A stretch of 9,418 nt of DNA from Cyanobacteria bacterium UBA9579 (GTDB lineage Bacteria > Cyanobacteriota > Vampirovibrionia > Gastranaerophilales > UBA9579): contig DNSU01000182.1 of NCBI GenBank assembly GCA_003499585.1, positions 10,974 to 20,391 of the forward strand, written 5' to 3'. Below are positions 1 through 7,434 of this stretch, piece after piece (position 1 is the stretch's first letter; each line of letters opens with the position of its first letter). A model generated the notes under the pieces. It made no database searches, was not told the origin of the DNA, and worked only from the letters and a program-made list of their open reading frames with translations. Position numbers and translations under genes: made by a program.

Positions 1-68
1 GCAATTTCAATAGTGACGCAGAGAACATCACCTTCAAACTTATTAATCACAACATTACATATATCCAT
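1..68 (-). CDS. 5' end of an unidentified gene after cysD (partial)
   Basis: An open frame begins at ATG 68, overlaps the end of cysD by 14 nt and runs off the left edge. It reads MDICNVVINKFEGDVLCVTI and onward. An in-frame GTG at 50 is an alternative start. The usual partner of CysD is the GTPase CysN, which starts close to a P-loop (GxxxxGKS). Nothing like that appears in these 22 codons, so this is either a different small protein or a chance open frame, with cysN further downstream or elsewhere. The purine-rich AAGAAAAG just before the ATG is a weak ribosome binding site. Overlapping starts are typical of this operon, which favours a real gene, but the evidence is thin. Confidence 0.3.
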   Translation of the reverse strand, partial: MDICNVVINKFEGDVLCVTIEI

Positions 69-855
69 CTTTTCTTAGTTTTTGCATAGCGTGAGCACCT
101 TCTTGATCCTGTGCCCTGCCTGATCTTTCTGAGTCTTTTGTGTTTTTAAGTTCTTCAATAATTTCATCGATATTGGATGCTGTTGATTCAATTGGAGAAG
201 TACATGGATAACAGCCTAAGCTTCTGTATCTTTTGCCTTCTTTTGAAAAATACAAGTCAATTATAGGGATATTCTCTTTCTTGATATATTGCCAGATATC
301 TACTTCATTCCAATGTAATATTGGATGCACTCGAATATGATTGCCTTTCTTGAAATCCGTCTTAAACTGATTCCATAATTCAGGCGGCTGATCAGTATAA
401 TCCCATTCGGAATCGGCATTTCTTTCACTGAAGATTCTTTCTTTTGATCTTGAACCTTCTTCATCTCTTCTGATTCCAAGAATTAAGCCTTCAAATTCAT
501 AGTTTTTAACTACCTGTTGAAGTCCTTCTGTTTTTAAAGCTTTACAACAGACCATTCTGCCTTTTTCAGGCCCCATTCCTTCTTTCACAGCATCTTGATT
601 AGTATGCACTATAAGATCAAAATTATATTTCTTTATAACTTCACCTCTGAATTCAATCATTTCAGGAATTTTGTATGTTGTATCAACGTGTATTAAAGGA
701 AATGGACAATGGCCGAAGAAAGCTTTCTTGGCCAACCACATTAAAACTGTGGAGTCCTTGCCTATTGACCATAACATGCCGAGTTTCCCAAAATGCTTAT
801 AAGCTTCTCTAAAAATATATATACTTTCAGCTTCCAGTTGGTCTAAATGATCCAT
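55..855 (-). CDS. cysD: Sulfate adenylyltransferase, small subunit CysD
   Basis: CysD is the catalytic half of ATP sulfurylase and makes adenosine 5'-phosphosulfate (APS) and pyrophosphate from ATP and sulfate, normally with the GTPase CysN. The 266-residue product has the family landmarks: QLEAESI near residue 6, the PP-loop SIGKDS at 30-35, PFPLIHVDT at 51-59, GIRRDEE at 127-133, WTE-like WNEVDIWQYI at 182-191, LGCYPCT at 213-219 and a C-terminal SERSGRAQD...KDGYM tail. It is shorter than the about 300-residue E. coli protein, because it lacks the insert before the RxLGC motif, and it carries a CC pair at 103-104, as in the compact forms I associate with anaerobes. The start is supported by AAAGGAG six nt before ATG 855. 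The gap to aprB is 18 nt. No CysN coding sequence is visible in the window. It is the last complete gene of the operon. Confidence 0.95.
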   Translation of the reverse strand: MDHLDQLEAESIYIFREAYKHFGKLGMLWSIGKDSTVLMWLAKKAFFGHCPFPLIHVDTTYKIPEMIEFRGEVIKKYNFDLIVHTNQDAVKEGMGPEKGRMVCCKALKTEGLQQVVKNYEFEGLILGIRRDEEGSRSKERIFSERNADSEWDYTDQPPELWNQFKTDFKKGNHIRVHPILHWNEVDIWQYIKKENIPIIDLYFSKEGKRYRSLGCYPCTSPIESTASNIDEIIEELKNTKDSERSGRAQDQEGAHAMQKLRKDGYM

Positions 856-873
856 TCTTATCTCCTTTTAAAT

Positions 874-1188
874 TTAATACTTGTTAGACTCTTTTCTATT
901 AATCTTTATAATTTTTTCATGTCCATCTTTATTCACTATGTGCCAGTTCAAACAATTGTCATTTTTAGATACATATAAATAACCGCCTTTTCCACCAATA
1001 TCTGATCCTAAGTAAAATTGAATAGCTCCTACAGAGCATTCTTTCACACAAGCAGTACATCCCCAGCAATCTTTTGGATATTTAAGATATGCTCTACGTT
1101 CTGCATCCTGAGAGATTAAACTTCCAGGGCAAACATTTGTACAATTACCACAGGAAATACATCTTTTGTCATCAATTTTAATGCTCAT
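874..1188 (-). CDS. aprB: AprB-like 4Fe-4S ferredoxin subunit of APS reductase
   Basis: A two-cluster ferredoxin of 104 residues, the likely electron-transfer subunit for the flavoprotein encoded just upstream. Counting from ATG 1188, the first cluster motif is CISCGNCTNVCP (Cys 10, 13, 16, 20) and the second is CWGCTACVKEC (Cys 41, 44, 47, 51). The Trp after the first Cys of the second motif matches the conserved AprB Trp proposed to relay electrons to FAD. SVGAIQFYLGSDIGGKGGY follows, typical of AprB-like proteins in assimilatory operons. Dissimilatory AprB is about 150 residues, so this form has a much shorter tail. I prefer ATG 1188 to ATG 1197: GGAAGG lies 10 nt before 1188 but only 1 nt before 1197. 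The start overlaps the aprA stop by 11 nt, implying translational coupling and equal subunit supply. Confidence 0.88.
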   Translation of the reverse strand: MSIKIDDKRCISCGNCTNVCPGSLISQDAERRAYLKYPKDCWGCTACVKECSVGAIQFYLGSDIGGKGGYLYVSKNDNCLNWHIVNKDGHEKIIKINRKESNKY

Positions 1189-2851
1189 AAATATCATTCC
1201 TTCCTATTAAATCTCGAAGAATAATATACACATTCCCATTTTCATATTTGGAATTGACATAACAAAGCCATTGCTTATCATCCTGATGAGGAAAATCAGC
1301 ATTTTCCTGATAACATTTCCATCTAGTTTCTTTTCTTGCAAACAAATGAGCTATTACAACCCTGGAAACATACAAACGATCAATTAATTCATAAATAAAC
1401 AGCAATTCATGAAGATTATTAGCCTTTAATTGATTGCTCACATCTAATAGCTCATCTATTTTTTCACTTGCAATCTTTAGTTTTTCCTTGCTATATGAAT
1501 AATTACAAGAAATTCCACCGGCAAATTCATCCATAACTCCTTGCATCTCTTCTTCCAGTGATTCAATAGAGTATGAAATATCAGGGTTATCCAGAAATTT
1601 ATTTATTGATTCAACTTGATTTCTCAGCTTTTCAGCATCTATTTTATTTATTTGTTTATCTTTTATTGCTTCAATAACAGCTAAAGCTGCTATTTCTCCT
1701 TCAGCAAAGCATCCGGTAACATACTTTTTAGGACTTCCTCCAGCCACATCGCCAACTGCATATAGACCATCCAATATTGTTTTTCTATTAATATCAATCC
1801 AGTATCCACTTGCGGTATGCCCGCCAGTGATGTATGGTTCTGTTCCTGTGATTTCAACATTTTCTATAGATGGACCAGAGTTGTTTTCAAGCCATCTTAA
1901 TGTCTGCGCAGGAGCCATATTCAGGTATGCTTTAAATAATTCTTCTTCCTGAGATTTGCCAATTCCTATGGTTTTTAAATAACAGGGACCATTTTCAGCT
2001 ATAGTTGAGTATAAACGCATTAAAGTAATTGGTTTACCATATTTTTCCACATACTCTTCGTCAGCATTATTTATCTGTGGTACATTTATGCCTTGAGCTA
2101 TCGTTCCGGTTGGAGCAATCGTATCTTTACACCTTAGAGCGATAAACCTCATCTCAAAAGACGTCATCTCAGCCCCGGCCCTAATTCCCATAGCATATCC
2201 TGCCCCTGTATTAAACGGGCTATACCACATTTTATGCCTTGAAAATTGCGGATTATTTGGCTTATATAACCCTGATGCTCCACCTGTCGCACAAATTACA
2301 GCTTTAGCATAAATTATACATATTGAGTTTTGATCTAATGAAAACCCTATAGCACCAACTACTCGATCATTTTTTAGTAGATAATCAACTATATTAACTC
2401 TATTTAGAACAGTTACAGTATCTTTAGTGTTAACGGCATCAGAAAGAAGAGGTTTTATATTCTCTCCATTAATTTTGATACTTCGCTTTCCTCTTGTTAT
2501 ATAGTCTCCTTTATCATCTTTTAAAATAGGAAGACCTAACTGTTCGATTTTTTGAGTTACTTTATTTAATCTTTGAGCTATTGAATAGACAAGATCCTCT
2601 CTTATAACTCCTTCTGAATCTTTTTTCACATAATCAACAAAAGACTCTGGAGTTTCTCCATTAGTAATATAAGCGTTTAAAGCATTAACACCGGCAGCCA
2701 GACATCCACTTCTTTTGATATTGGCTTTATCTGCAATTATAACTTTATAATCTGAATTTTCTGCTATGGTTAATGCACAATAACAGCCGGCAGTACCTCC
2801 ACCAACAATGAGAATATCAGTTTCAATAGTTTTAATATTAAATTGCATCAT
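1178..2851 (-). CDS. aprA: AprA-like adenylylsulfate reductase, FAD subunit
   Basis: A 557-residue flavoprotein of the fumarate reductase/succinate dehydrogenase fold, expected to reduce APS to sulfite and AMP with electrons from the ferredoxin encoded next to it. The N-terminal dinucleotide motif is ILIVGGGTAGCYCA (GGGTAG at 17-22). RSGCLAAGVNALNAY (47-61) and EMRFIALRCKDTIAPTG (233-249) resemble AprA substrate-site segments rather than SdhA. TGGHTASGYWID (342-353) supplies a candidate active-site His345, and TILDGLYAVGDVAGG (358-372) is the second FAD motif. Dissimilatory AprA is longer (over 600 residues), which fits an assimilatory-type enzyme. ATG 2851 and ATG 2848 are adjacent; GAGG lies 6 or 9 nt upstream, so either works. 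The start overlaps cysC by 14 nt and the end overlaps aprB. A general fumarate-reductase-like role is the alternative, but the neighbours make APS reductase much more likely. Confidence 0.9.
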   Translation of the reverse strand: MMQFNIKTIETDILIVGGGTAGCYCALTIAENSDYKVIIADKANIKRSGCLAAGVNALNAYITNGETPESFVDYVKKDSEGVIREDLVYSIAQRLNKVTQKIEQLGLPILKDDKGDYITRGKRSIKINGENIKPLLSDAVNTKDTVTVLNRVNIVDYLLKNDRVVGAIGFSLDQNSICIIYAKAVICATGGASGLYKPNNPQFSRHKMWYSPFNTGAGYAMGIRAGAEMTSFEMRFIALRCKDTIAPTGTIAQGINVPQINNADEEYVEKYGKPITLMRLYSTIAENGPCYLKTIGIGKSQEEELFKAYLNMAPAQTLRWLENNSGPSIENVEITGTEPYITGGHTASGYWIDINRKTILDGLYAVGDVAGGSPKKYVTGCFAEGEIAALAVIEAIKDKQINKIDAEKLRNQVESINKFLDNPDISYSIESLEEEMQGVMDEFAGGISCNYSYSKEKLKIASEKIDELLDVSNQLKANNLHELLFIYELIDRLYVSRVVIAHLFARKETRWKCYQENADFPHQDDKQWLCYVNSKYENGNVYIILRDLIGRNDIYEH

Positions 2852-3467
2852 CAGTAACCTCGAATTGTAGTATATTCCTGAGCTTTAAATAACTTATTAT
2901 TACTTCCGCACACTCATCTACTGTATTTGAATCACTATTAACAGATATCTCAGGATTATTAGGTATTTCATATGGAGAATCTATACCTGTAAAGTCTTTA
3001 ATTAAACCGGCTTTTGCTTTTTTATAAAGCCCTTTAGGATCACGTTGTTCACAGCTGTCAAGAGAACAATCAACAAAAATTTCAATAAAATCCTCTTTTA
3101 TTAGTTCTCTTACTTTACCTCTATCCTCTTTAAGAGGAGATATAAATGTAGCAATAGTAATAATACCAGCATCAACAAAGAGCTTGGCTAATTCTGAAAT
3201 TCTTCTTATGTTCTCTTTTCTGTCTATAAGGCTAAAGTTTAGATCAGAATTCAATCCATGCCGCACATTATCCCCATCAAGCAAATAAGTGAACTTATTA
3301 TTCTCATGTAGTTTTTTTTCAAGAGCATTAGCGATGGTTGACTTGCCTGAACCTGATAAGCCAGTAAACCACAATAATATTCCTTTTTGTTTGAGTAATA
3401 TTTCTCTATTACTTCGATTTATGGTTGTATCTTGCCAGACTATATTAGTTTTTATCTCTTTTTTCAC
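2838..3467 (-). CDS. cysC: Adenylylsulfate (APS) kinase CysC
   Basis: Phosphorylates APS at the 3' position to give PAPS. The 209-residue protein begins with the family lead NIVWQDTTINRSNRE (8-22), then has the P-loop GLSGSGKS (36-43), DGDNVRHGLN (64-73), RKENIRRISELAKLF (83-97), TFISPLKEDR (107-116, normally AFISPYREDR) and RDPKGLYKKAKAGLIKDFTG (142-161) with the SPYE segment after it. All catalytic motifs look intact. The GTG start at 3467 has GGAGG five nt upstream. It sits 18 nt after the permease and overlaps aprA. Its presence is notable because the neighbouring AprAB uses APS directly; no PAPS reductase (CysH) or sulfotransferase is visible here. PAPS may serve sulfation or pull the unfavourable sulfurylase reaction forward (inference). 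Confidence 0.95.
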   Translation of the reverse strand: MKKEIKTNIVWQDTTINRSNREILLKQKGILLWFTGLSGSGKSTIANALEKKLHENNKFTYLLDGDNVRHGLNSDLNFSLIDRKENIRRISELAKLFVDAGIITIATFISPLKEDRGKVRELIKEDFIEIFVDCSLDSCEQRDPKGLYKKAKAGLIKDFTGIDSPYEIPNNPEISVNSDSNTVDECAEVIISYLKLRNILQFEVTDDAI

Positions 3468-3485
3468 AATAACCTCCCCTATAAA

Positions 3486-4967
3486 TCAGTTAATACCTAA
3501 CAAAGGCCAATAAAATAAAGCAGATAAGGCGAATATCACAATTGTGAGAATATTCAATAAGATTCCTTTTTTAATAAATTCTGATAATTTTATATATCCT
3601 GAAGCAAAGGCTATAGCATTGGGTGGTGAACCTATCGGAAACATAAAATCAAGTCCTGATGGAATAGCAACCAAAAACACAGCCAACTCTGGACTTAAAC
3701 CAAATTGAGAAGCAACTTTAAGAATAATTGGAAGTAATATTATTACTACTGCTGAATTGGAAATAACCTGAGTGAGTAAGAGGCTAAGTATAGACACTAT
3801 TAGAACAAAATTTAAAAGAGAAAATGTAATATCTGAAATATATTTTCCTGTTATAAAATCCAGGACACCTGTTTCAGCAAGGCATTTTCCAATAGCAATA
3901 GCGCCTCCATACATTAAAATCGTGCCCCAATTAATCTCTTTTTTGGCATCATCCCATTTCATAACGTTTAACACAAAGAATAAAGCAGCACTAATTAAAG
4001 CTATATTTGCAACTCCAAATTCCTTACTATGGAATATCCACATATATATAGTTAATAAGAATATTAATAACGCCTTAATTTCTTTAAAACTTACTTTTCC
4101 TACGCGCTGATCCTGCAATGATAAAGATTTTTCCATAAAATTTAAATTAGCTGTGGAATTTTGCAAACTTCTTTTGATATAAAAAGCAACAGCAGCCATA
4201 AGTATATAAGCTGGAGGGGCAACAACAATAATCCATTCTAGAAATCCTATACTATTTCCTGTTGACTCTTGAAGAATTCCAATAGCAAGAGGATTTCTAG
4301 CACCACCAAGGAGAGTAACAACCCCACCAATAGAACATCCCCATGCCATGGCAAAAAATATGTGTTTACCCAATACAGAGTCAAATCCCAATCTTAATTT
4401 ATTCGACATAGAAATCAGTATAGGAAAAAGCATTGCAGCAACAGCATGTTCTGTCATTATGTGTGACATAAATGCAGACAAAAAGAATATCGCCAGTACC
4501 AGTTTCTCTGGGGTTTCTTTAAACCTTGATATTATATGATATGAAATTCTTTCACTCAATCCGGAAGCTGATACTCCGGCAGAAATAATAAAAGAACCTA
4601 AAATAAAAAACAAGGATTCATTGCCAAAAAACGAAAATATCTTAGAAGCCTCAAGCACGTTAAATGTTGATAAAAGTGCCATTATCATTAAACTGGTAAT
4701 TGCAAGAGGAATGATATTAGTTACCCATAGAAACACTGCGAAAATGAAGATAATCATAGTTTGATAAGCCTCTACACCCAATCCCTGTGGAAGATTTACA
4801 GGTGAAATAAATATAAAAAACAATAAAAAGGCGAATATGAGCAATATTGCATTCTTATACTCAAGTAAAAACAGCAGTGCTAAAGGTCTTTTATCTATAT
4901 ACACCTTCGCTAAATCTTGAATATTGTTGTAATTATCCATATTAGGATTTTGCACTTTATTTTTCAC
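3486..4967 (-). CDS. SLC13/DASS-family anion permease, likely sulfate uptake
   Basis: A 493-residue inner-membrane protein with about a dozen hydrophobic segments beginning near residue 38. It shows the pseudo-repeat architecture of divalent anion:sodium symporters: FPILISM after a first re-entrant segment near 165-185, CSIGGVVTLLGGARNPLAIG (211-230, the SSIGG...TPPN-like site), then in the second half ISNSAVVIILLPI (402-414) and FMFPIGSPPNAIAFASG (441-457). The first signature position, normally SNT, reads TEH (172-174), while the second is SNS (403-405), so ion coordination may differ from VcINDY-like proteins. Sulfate as substrate is inferred from the operon; dicarboxylates are the family alternative. 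The start is a GTG directly after the upstream TAG stop, with a weak GGA six nt before it; ATG 4940 lacks a visible binding site. About 37 polar residues precede the first membrane segment. Confidence 0.85.
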   Translation of the reverse strand: MKNKVQNPNMDNYNNIQDLAKVYIDKRPLALLFLLEYKNAILLIFAFLLFFIFISPVNLPQGLGVEAYQTMIIFIFAVFLWVTNIIPLAITSLMIMALLSTFNVLEASKIFSFFGNESLFFILGSFIISAGVSASGLSERISYHIISRFKETPEKLVLAIFFLSAFMSHIMTEHAVAAMLFPILISMSNKLRLGFDSVLGKHIFFAMAWGCSIGGVVTLLGGARNPLAIGILQESTGNSIGFLEWIIVVAPPAYILMAAVAFYIKRSLQNSTANLNFMEKSLSLQDQRVGKVSFKEIKALLIFLLTIYMWIFHSKEFGVANIALISAALFFVLNVMKWDDAKKEINWGTILMYGGAIAIGKCLAETGVLDFITGKYISDITFSLLNFVLIVSILSLLLTQVISNSAVVIILLPIILKVASQFGLSPELAVFLVAIPSGLDFMFPIGSPPNAIAFASGYIKLSEFIKKGILLNILTIVIFALSALFYWPLLGIN

Positions 4968-5594
4968 CTATAATCCACTCGAATTTAAGGAGTCTGCTAC
5001 GCTCTTAACCATCAATTTCTGTCTTAGGTTCAGGGTTTCAAGTCTCATTTTTAGCTGAAGCTTATTTATTAATGAAAAATCACAAAGATTTTCCTCTAAT
5101 ACCGGTATATATTTTAAATACACAGAAGAAATCTCATTGAATTTATTATGACTCATAATAAATTCAACTAATTCCACATTACATTTCGTCACTACAGGAA
5201 TAATTTTGCTAGATAGCACTTTTTCTATAAGTAATTTATTATCACCAACATTTACAAAGACCAGACCATCTGGGAATATCTGTGCAGCAGAGGATATAAT
5301 TTCCAGTTGTATAGCAGAATATTTAGCCGAATCTTGATAAAAATAGACACCATGAGTCCCATAAGAAAAATATTCCTCTATCTTTCCCTGCTGGTCAGGC
5401 ACAGAACTCTTTAAAATTATAAAAATATCAAAATATTTTTTTATTAAGGCTATAGTATTTTTACGCTCATTTGCTGATACATCACTTTCAAATCTTAAAA
5501 GAGTAAATCGAAGATTTTTCAAGACAAAATCATCTTCAATCGCACTTAAGATTTTTTCTATTTTAGTATTAGCAGATATATTGAGCGTATTCAT
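4968..5594 (-). CDS. Unrecognised 208-residue protein of the sulfate operon
   Basis: I do not recognise this protein. It appears soluble: no signal peptide or membrane segment. The predicted beta/alpha rhythm, with strands such as FDIFIILKSSV (55-65), YGTHGVYFYQD (78-88), DGLVFVNVGD (109-118) and SSKIIPVVTKCN (128-139), resembles the middle and C-terminal part of a radical-SAM-type TIM barrel (compare 'lle.GahgV.i.l' and 'G.vPv'). The N-terminal CxxxCxxC cluster motif is absent; the only cysteines are at 138 and 171. A degenerate barrel or an accessory protein for siroheme, FeS or sulfur handling is possible but unproven. It lies 28 nt after the reductase and directly abuts the permease GTG, so it is firmly inside the operon. 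The start ATG 5594 has only a weak GGA six nt upstream. Function unknown. Confidence 0.75.
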   Translation of the reverse strand: MNTLNISANTKIEKILSAIEDDFVLKNLRFTLLRFESDVSANERKNTIALIKKYFDIFIILKSSVPDQQGKIEEYFSYGTHGVYFYQDSAKYSAIQLEIISSAAQIFPDGLVFVNVGDNKLLIEKVLSSKIIPVVTKCNVELVEFIMSHNKFNEISSVYLKYIPVLEENLCDFSLINKLQLKMRLETLNLRQKLMVKSVADSLNSSGL

Positions 5595-5622
5595 ATGATT
5601 TCCATAATCTCAAATTTTTTAA

Positions 5623-7227
5623 TCAACAAGTTTCACAGCAGTTTTTAGTGTTATTATCACCAAATCGAGCTATTAGCCGGAGTACATTTTCTTTTTCTAT
5701 TTCAAGAAATTCTGTAATGTCAGCAATTTCAGAGTTCCTTTTCAGTTTTGCCAGTTCATAAATAAATTCAGGAACCATCTCTGCATTGATCTCGCCATAA
5801 TCAGCCGCTAATCTCGTTTGACTAGCACCAATATGCCCACCAAGATAAATCTTATAAACAGATGTTAGCTCGTTATTTACCTTTTTTATTTTGCCAGCAA
5901 GTCCTATTTCTGCTTTTAAATGTTGGCCGCAAGAGTTAAAACATCCTGATATATGCAACCTGGGCAATTCAGCTTTTAATATTGGATCAACATTTTTAAA
6001 TTTCTTTATAATTGCCGCAAGCAAATGCTGAGAATTGCAGATTCCCGTTTTGCAAATCTCAGAACCAACACAGGAAAGAGAATTATCAATATCAAAAGAT
6101 GAGGTGAATTCAGAGATAATTTGAAATAATTTATATGCATCATTTGATTTCAGATCTCTTATTAATAGCCCTTGAGTGTTAGTTAAACGTATAGAAATCC
6201 TATAATTCAGTCTATTTATAAAGTTTATCAACCTGTTTAAATCAGAAAGTCTTAAATTCCCTCCTGTTGGATGAATATTGACTGCATAATCCTTATTTTT
6301 CTGTTGTATCACAAGTTGATTTTTGATTAAGAAAGATATATCTTCATTTTGATTGATATCATCAGAGCTATTCGAAATTATCTTAGGCTCTAAATCCAGC
6401 TCTTTAATCTTTTTTACTTTTTCTACATGCCATAAATACTTATTTCTAAACTCTTCTTCTCCTAATTTATATAAAATAAACCTGATTCTTGCTTTATTCC
6501 TATTGTCTCTATCTCCCTCAACCTCAAATAGTTCTTTCATTCCTTCAACATAGTAGAACAAATCAGTAGCAGGTATAAAATCAGCCAGCTTAATGGCAAT
6601 AGACGGATTATTACCAAGACTTCCTCCACCATAAACCTCAAAACCTCTAACGCTATCCTGAATCTTTGCGATAAAGCCTATATCAGAAATAGTTGCATAC
6701 GCAGTGTCAGAGTTTGAGTTAGAAAAAGATATTTTGAATTTTCTTGGAAGACTAAATGAAGATGAATCTTTTAAAAGATGATTCATGGTTTCTATTGCAT
6801 ATTCAGTTACATCAAAAACCTCATCAAAACTTACACCTGAAAGTGGTGAACAGGCAATATTTCTAACACAATTTCCGCCAGTGCCTTTGGAAATCAAGTT
6901 GATTCCCAAAAGATCCAACATAATATCAGGAATATCAGTTAAAGAAAGCCCATGGAACTGAATATCCTGCCTCGTAGTTAAATGTATATGCTCTTTTCCA
7001 AAAGATACTGCAATGGCATTTATTTTTCTTATTTGATCAAGCGTAATGACTCCAGCAGGAATTCCTACTCTTAACATATACTTTTCTGGGATTTTTTCTT
7101 CGTATATGCCCCAAGGAGCACAAAATTTCTTCAAATTACCCTTCGATAAATCTTTTTCCAACAATGCAAAAAGACTTTCTTTAAAATTCTCTGTTTCATT
7201 TATTATTTTTTCAGGTATTTTAAACAT
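5623..7227 (-). CDS. Siroheme sulfite (nitrite) reductase, ferredoxin type
   Basis: Six-electron reduction of sulfite to sulfide with coupled siroheme and 4Fe-4S centres. Numbering is from ATG 7239 (538 residues). Family features are LTTRQDIQFHG (87-97), GTGGNCVRNIACSP (119-132), a second half-domain containing IHPTGGNLRLSDL (322-334), and the cluster/siroheme ligands C390-x5-C396 and C433-x3-C437 (GCFNSCGQH). The QFHG form and the operon favour sulfite over nitrite. The protein ends NCCETC, an unusual Cys-rich tail. Two starts are possible: ATG 7239 (AGGG four nt upstream) and ATG 7227 (GGAG six nt upstream). I chose 7227 because its binding site is better and sits clear of the attenuator T-tract. 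It is the first structural gene after the cysteine leader and terminator, so the whole operon depends on readthrough. With no flavoprotein partner next to it, ferredoxin is the likely donor. Confidence 0.92.
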   Translation of the reverse strand: MFKIPEKIINETENFKESLFALLEKDLSKGNLKKFCAPWGIYEEKIPEKYMLRVGIPAGVITLDQIRKINAIAVSFGKEHIHLTTRQDIQFHGLSLTDIPDIMLDLLGINLISKGTGGNCVRNIACSPLSGVSFDEVFDVTEYAIETMNHLLKDSSSFSLPRKFKISFSNSNSDTAYATISDIGFIAKIQDSVRGFEVYGGGSLGNNPSIAIKLADFIPATDLFYYVEGMKELFEVEGDRDNRNKARIRFILYKLGEEEFRNKYLWHVEKVKKIKELDLEPKIISNSSDDINQNEDISFLIKNQLVIQQKNKDYAVNIHPTGGNLRLSDLNRLINFINRLNYRISIRLTNTQGLLIRDLKSNDAYKLFQIISEFTSSFDIDNSLSCVGSEICKTGICNSQHLLAAIIKKFKNVDPILKAELPRLHISGCFNSCGQHLKAEIGLAGKIKKVNNELTSVYKIYLGGHIGASQTRLAADYGEINAEMVPEFIYELAKLKRNSEIADITEFLEIEKENVLRLIARFGDNNTKNCCETC

Positions 7228-7245
7228 CTTATACTCCATTAATCC

Positions 7246-7290
7246 CTAAAACAAAGCCCGCATCATACAATTTCTTGGATATGCGGGCTT
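7246..7290 (-). terminator. Leader intrinsic terminator (attenuator)
   Basis: On the minus strand AAGCCCGCAT (7290-7281) pairs perfectly with ATGCGGGCTT (7263-7254). This is a 10-bp GC-rich stem with a 17-nt loop, followed by TGTTTTAGGG, so the stem end and tail give CTTTGTTTT. It lies between the Cys-rich leader ORF and the reductase start, where a terminator makes sense only as a conditional one. Its left arm overlaps the antiterminator described separately. Confidence 0.8.
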
Positions 7291-7327
7291 ATAAATTACT
7301 CATCAAGGTAATTAAAAATGACCCGCA
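7282..7327 (-). promoter_or_regulatory. Antiterminator alternative to the leader terminator
   Basis: TGCGGGT at 7327-7321 (the last codons of the leader ORF) can pair with GCCCGCA at 7288-7282 (left arm of the terminator): six Watson-Crick pairs plus one G-U. The enclosed segment carries its own perfect small hairpin, AATTAC/GTAATT at 7313-7294, which would stack inside. The two structures share 7288-7282 and so exclude each other. A ribosome at the leader stop (7314-7312) would cover 7327-7321 and favour termination. One stalled at the Cys-Cys codons (7341-7336) would leave it free and favour readthrough. Confidence 0.65.
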
Positions 7328-7419
7328 ATATCAATACAACATGCCATCATCTGACATCCTGATACTATTGCAGGTCTACAAGGTATATGAGCACTAATTA
7401 TTATTTGTCTTATTGCCAT
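7312..7419 (-). CDS. Cys-rich leader peptide of the sulfate operon
   Basis: A 35-codon ORF (ATG 7419, TAA 7314-7312) in the 5' leader of the operon. It begins MAIRQIIISAHIPC and later contains VSGCQMMACCIDIAGHF. Cysteines are at 14, 22, 27 and 28, all TGT, far more than expected by chance. The adjacent pair C27-C28 ends only 8 nt before the antiterminator segment, which starts at 7327. The peptide is probably not functional as a protein: its translation would act as a cysteine (Cys-tRNA) sensor, as in amino-acid operon attenuation. The ribosome binding site is weak (AAGAAAG about 10 nt upstream). The ORF has no hydrophobic segment or signal peptide. It is too short for most gene callers. That it is translated is inference; its position, Cys content and the exactly placed alternative hairpins are directly visible. 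Confidence 0.75.
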   Translation of the reverse strand: MAIRQIIISAHIPCRPAIVSGCQMMACCIDIAGHF

Positions 7420-7434
7420 TTAAAATAATCTTTC

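Noticed and set aside
3289..4539. Plus-strand open frames opposite cysC and the permease
   Set aside because: They lie antisense to long, motif-rich genes, have no ribosome binding sites and show no recognisable domains; they reflect codon structure of the opposite strand.
6353..7249. Plus-strand open frames opposite the sulfite reductase
   Set aside because: Antisense to clear reductase coding sequence, with composition typical of shadow frames.
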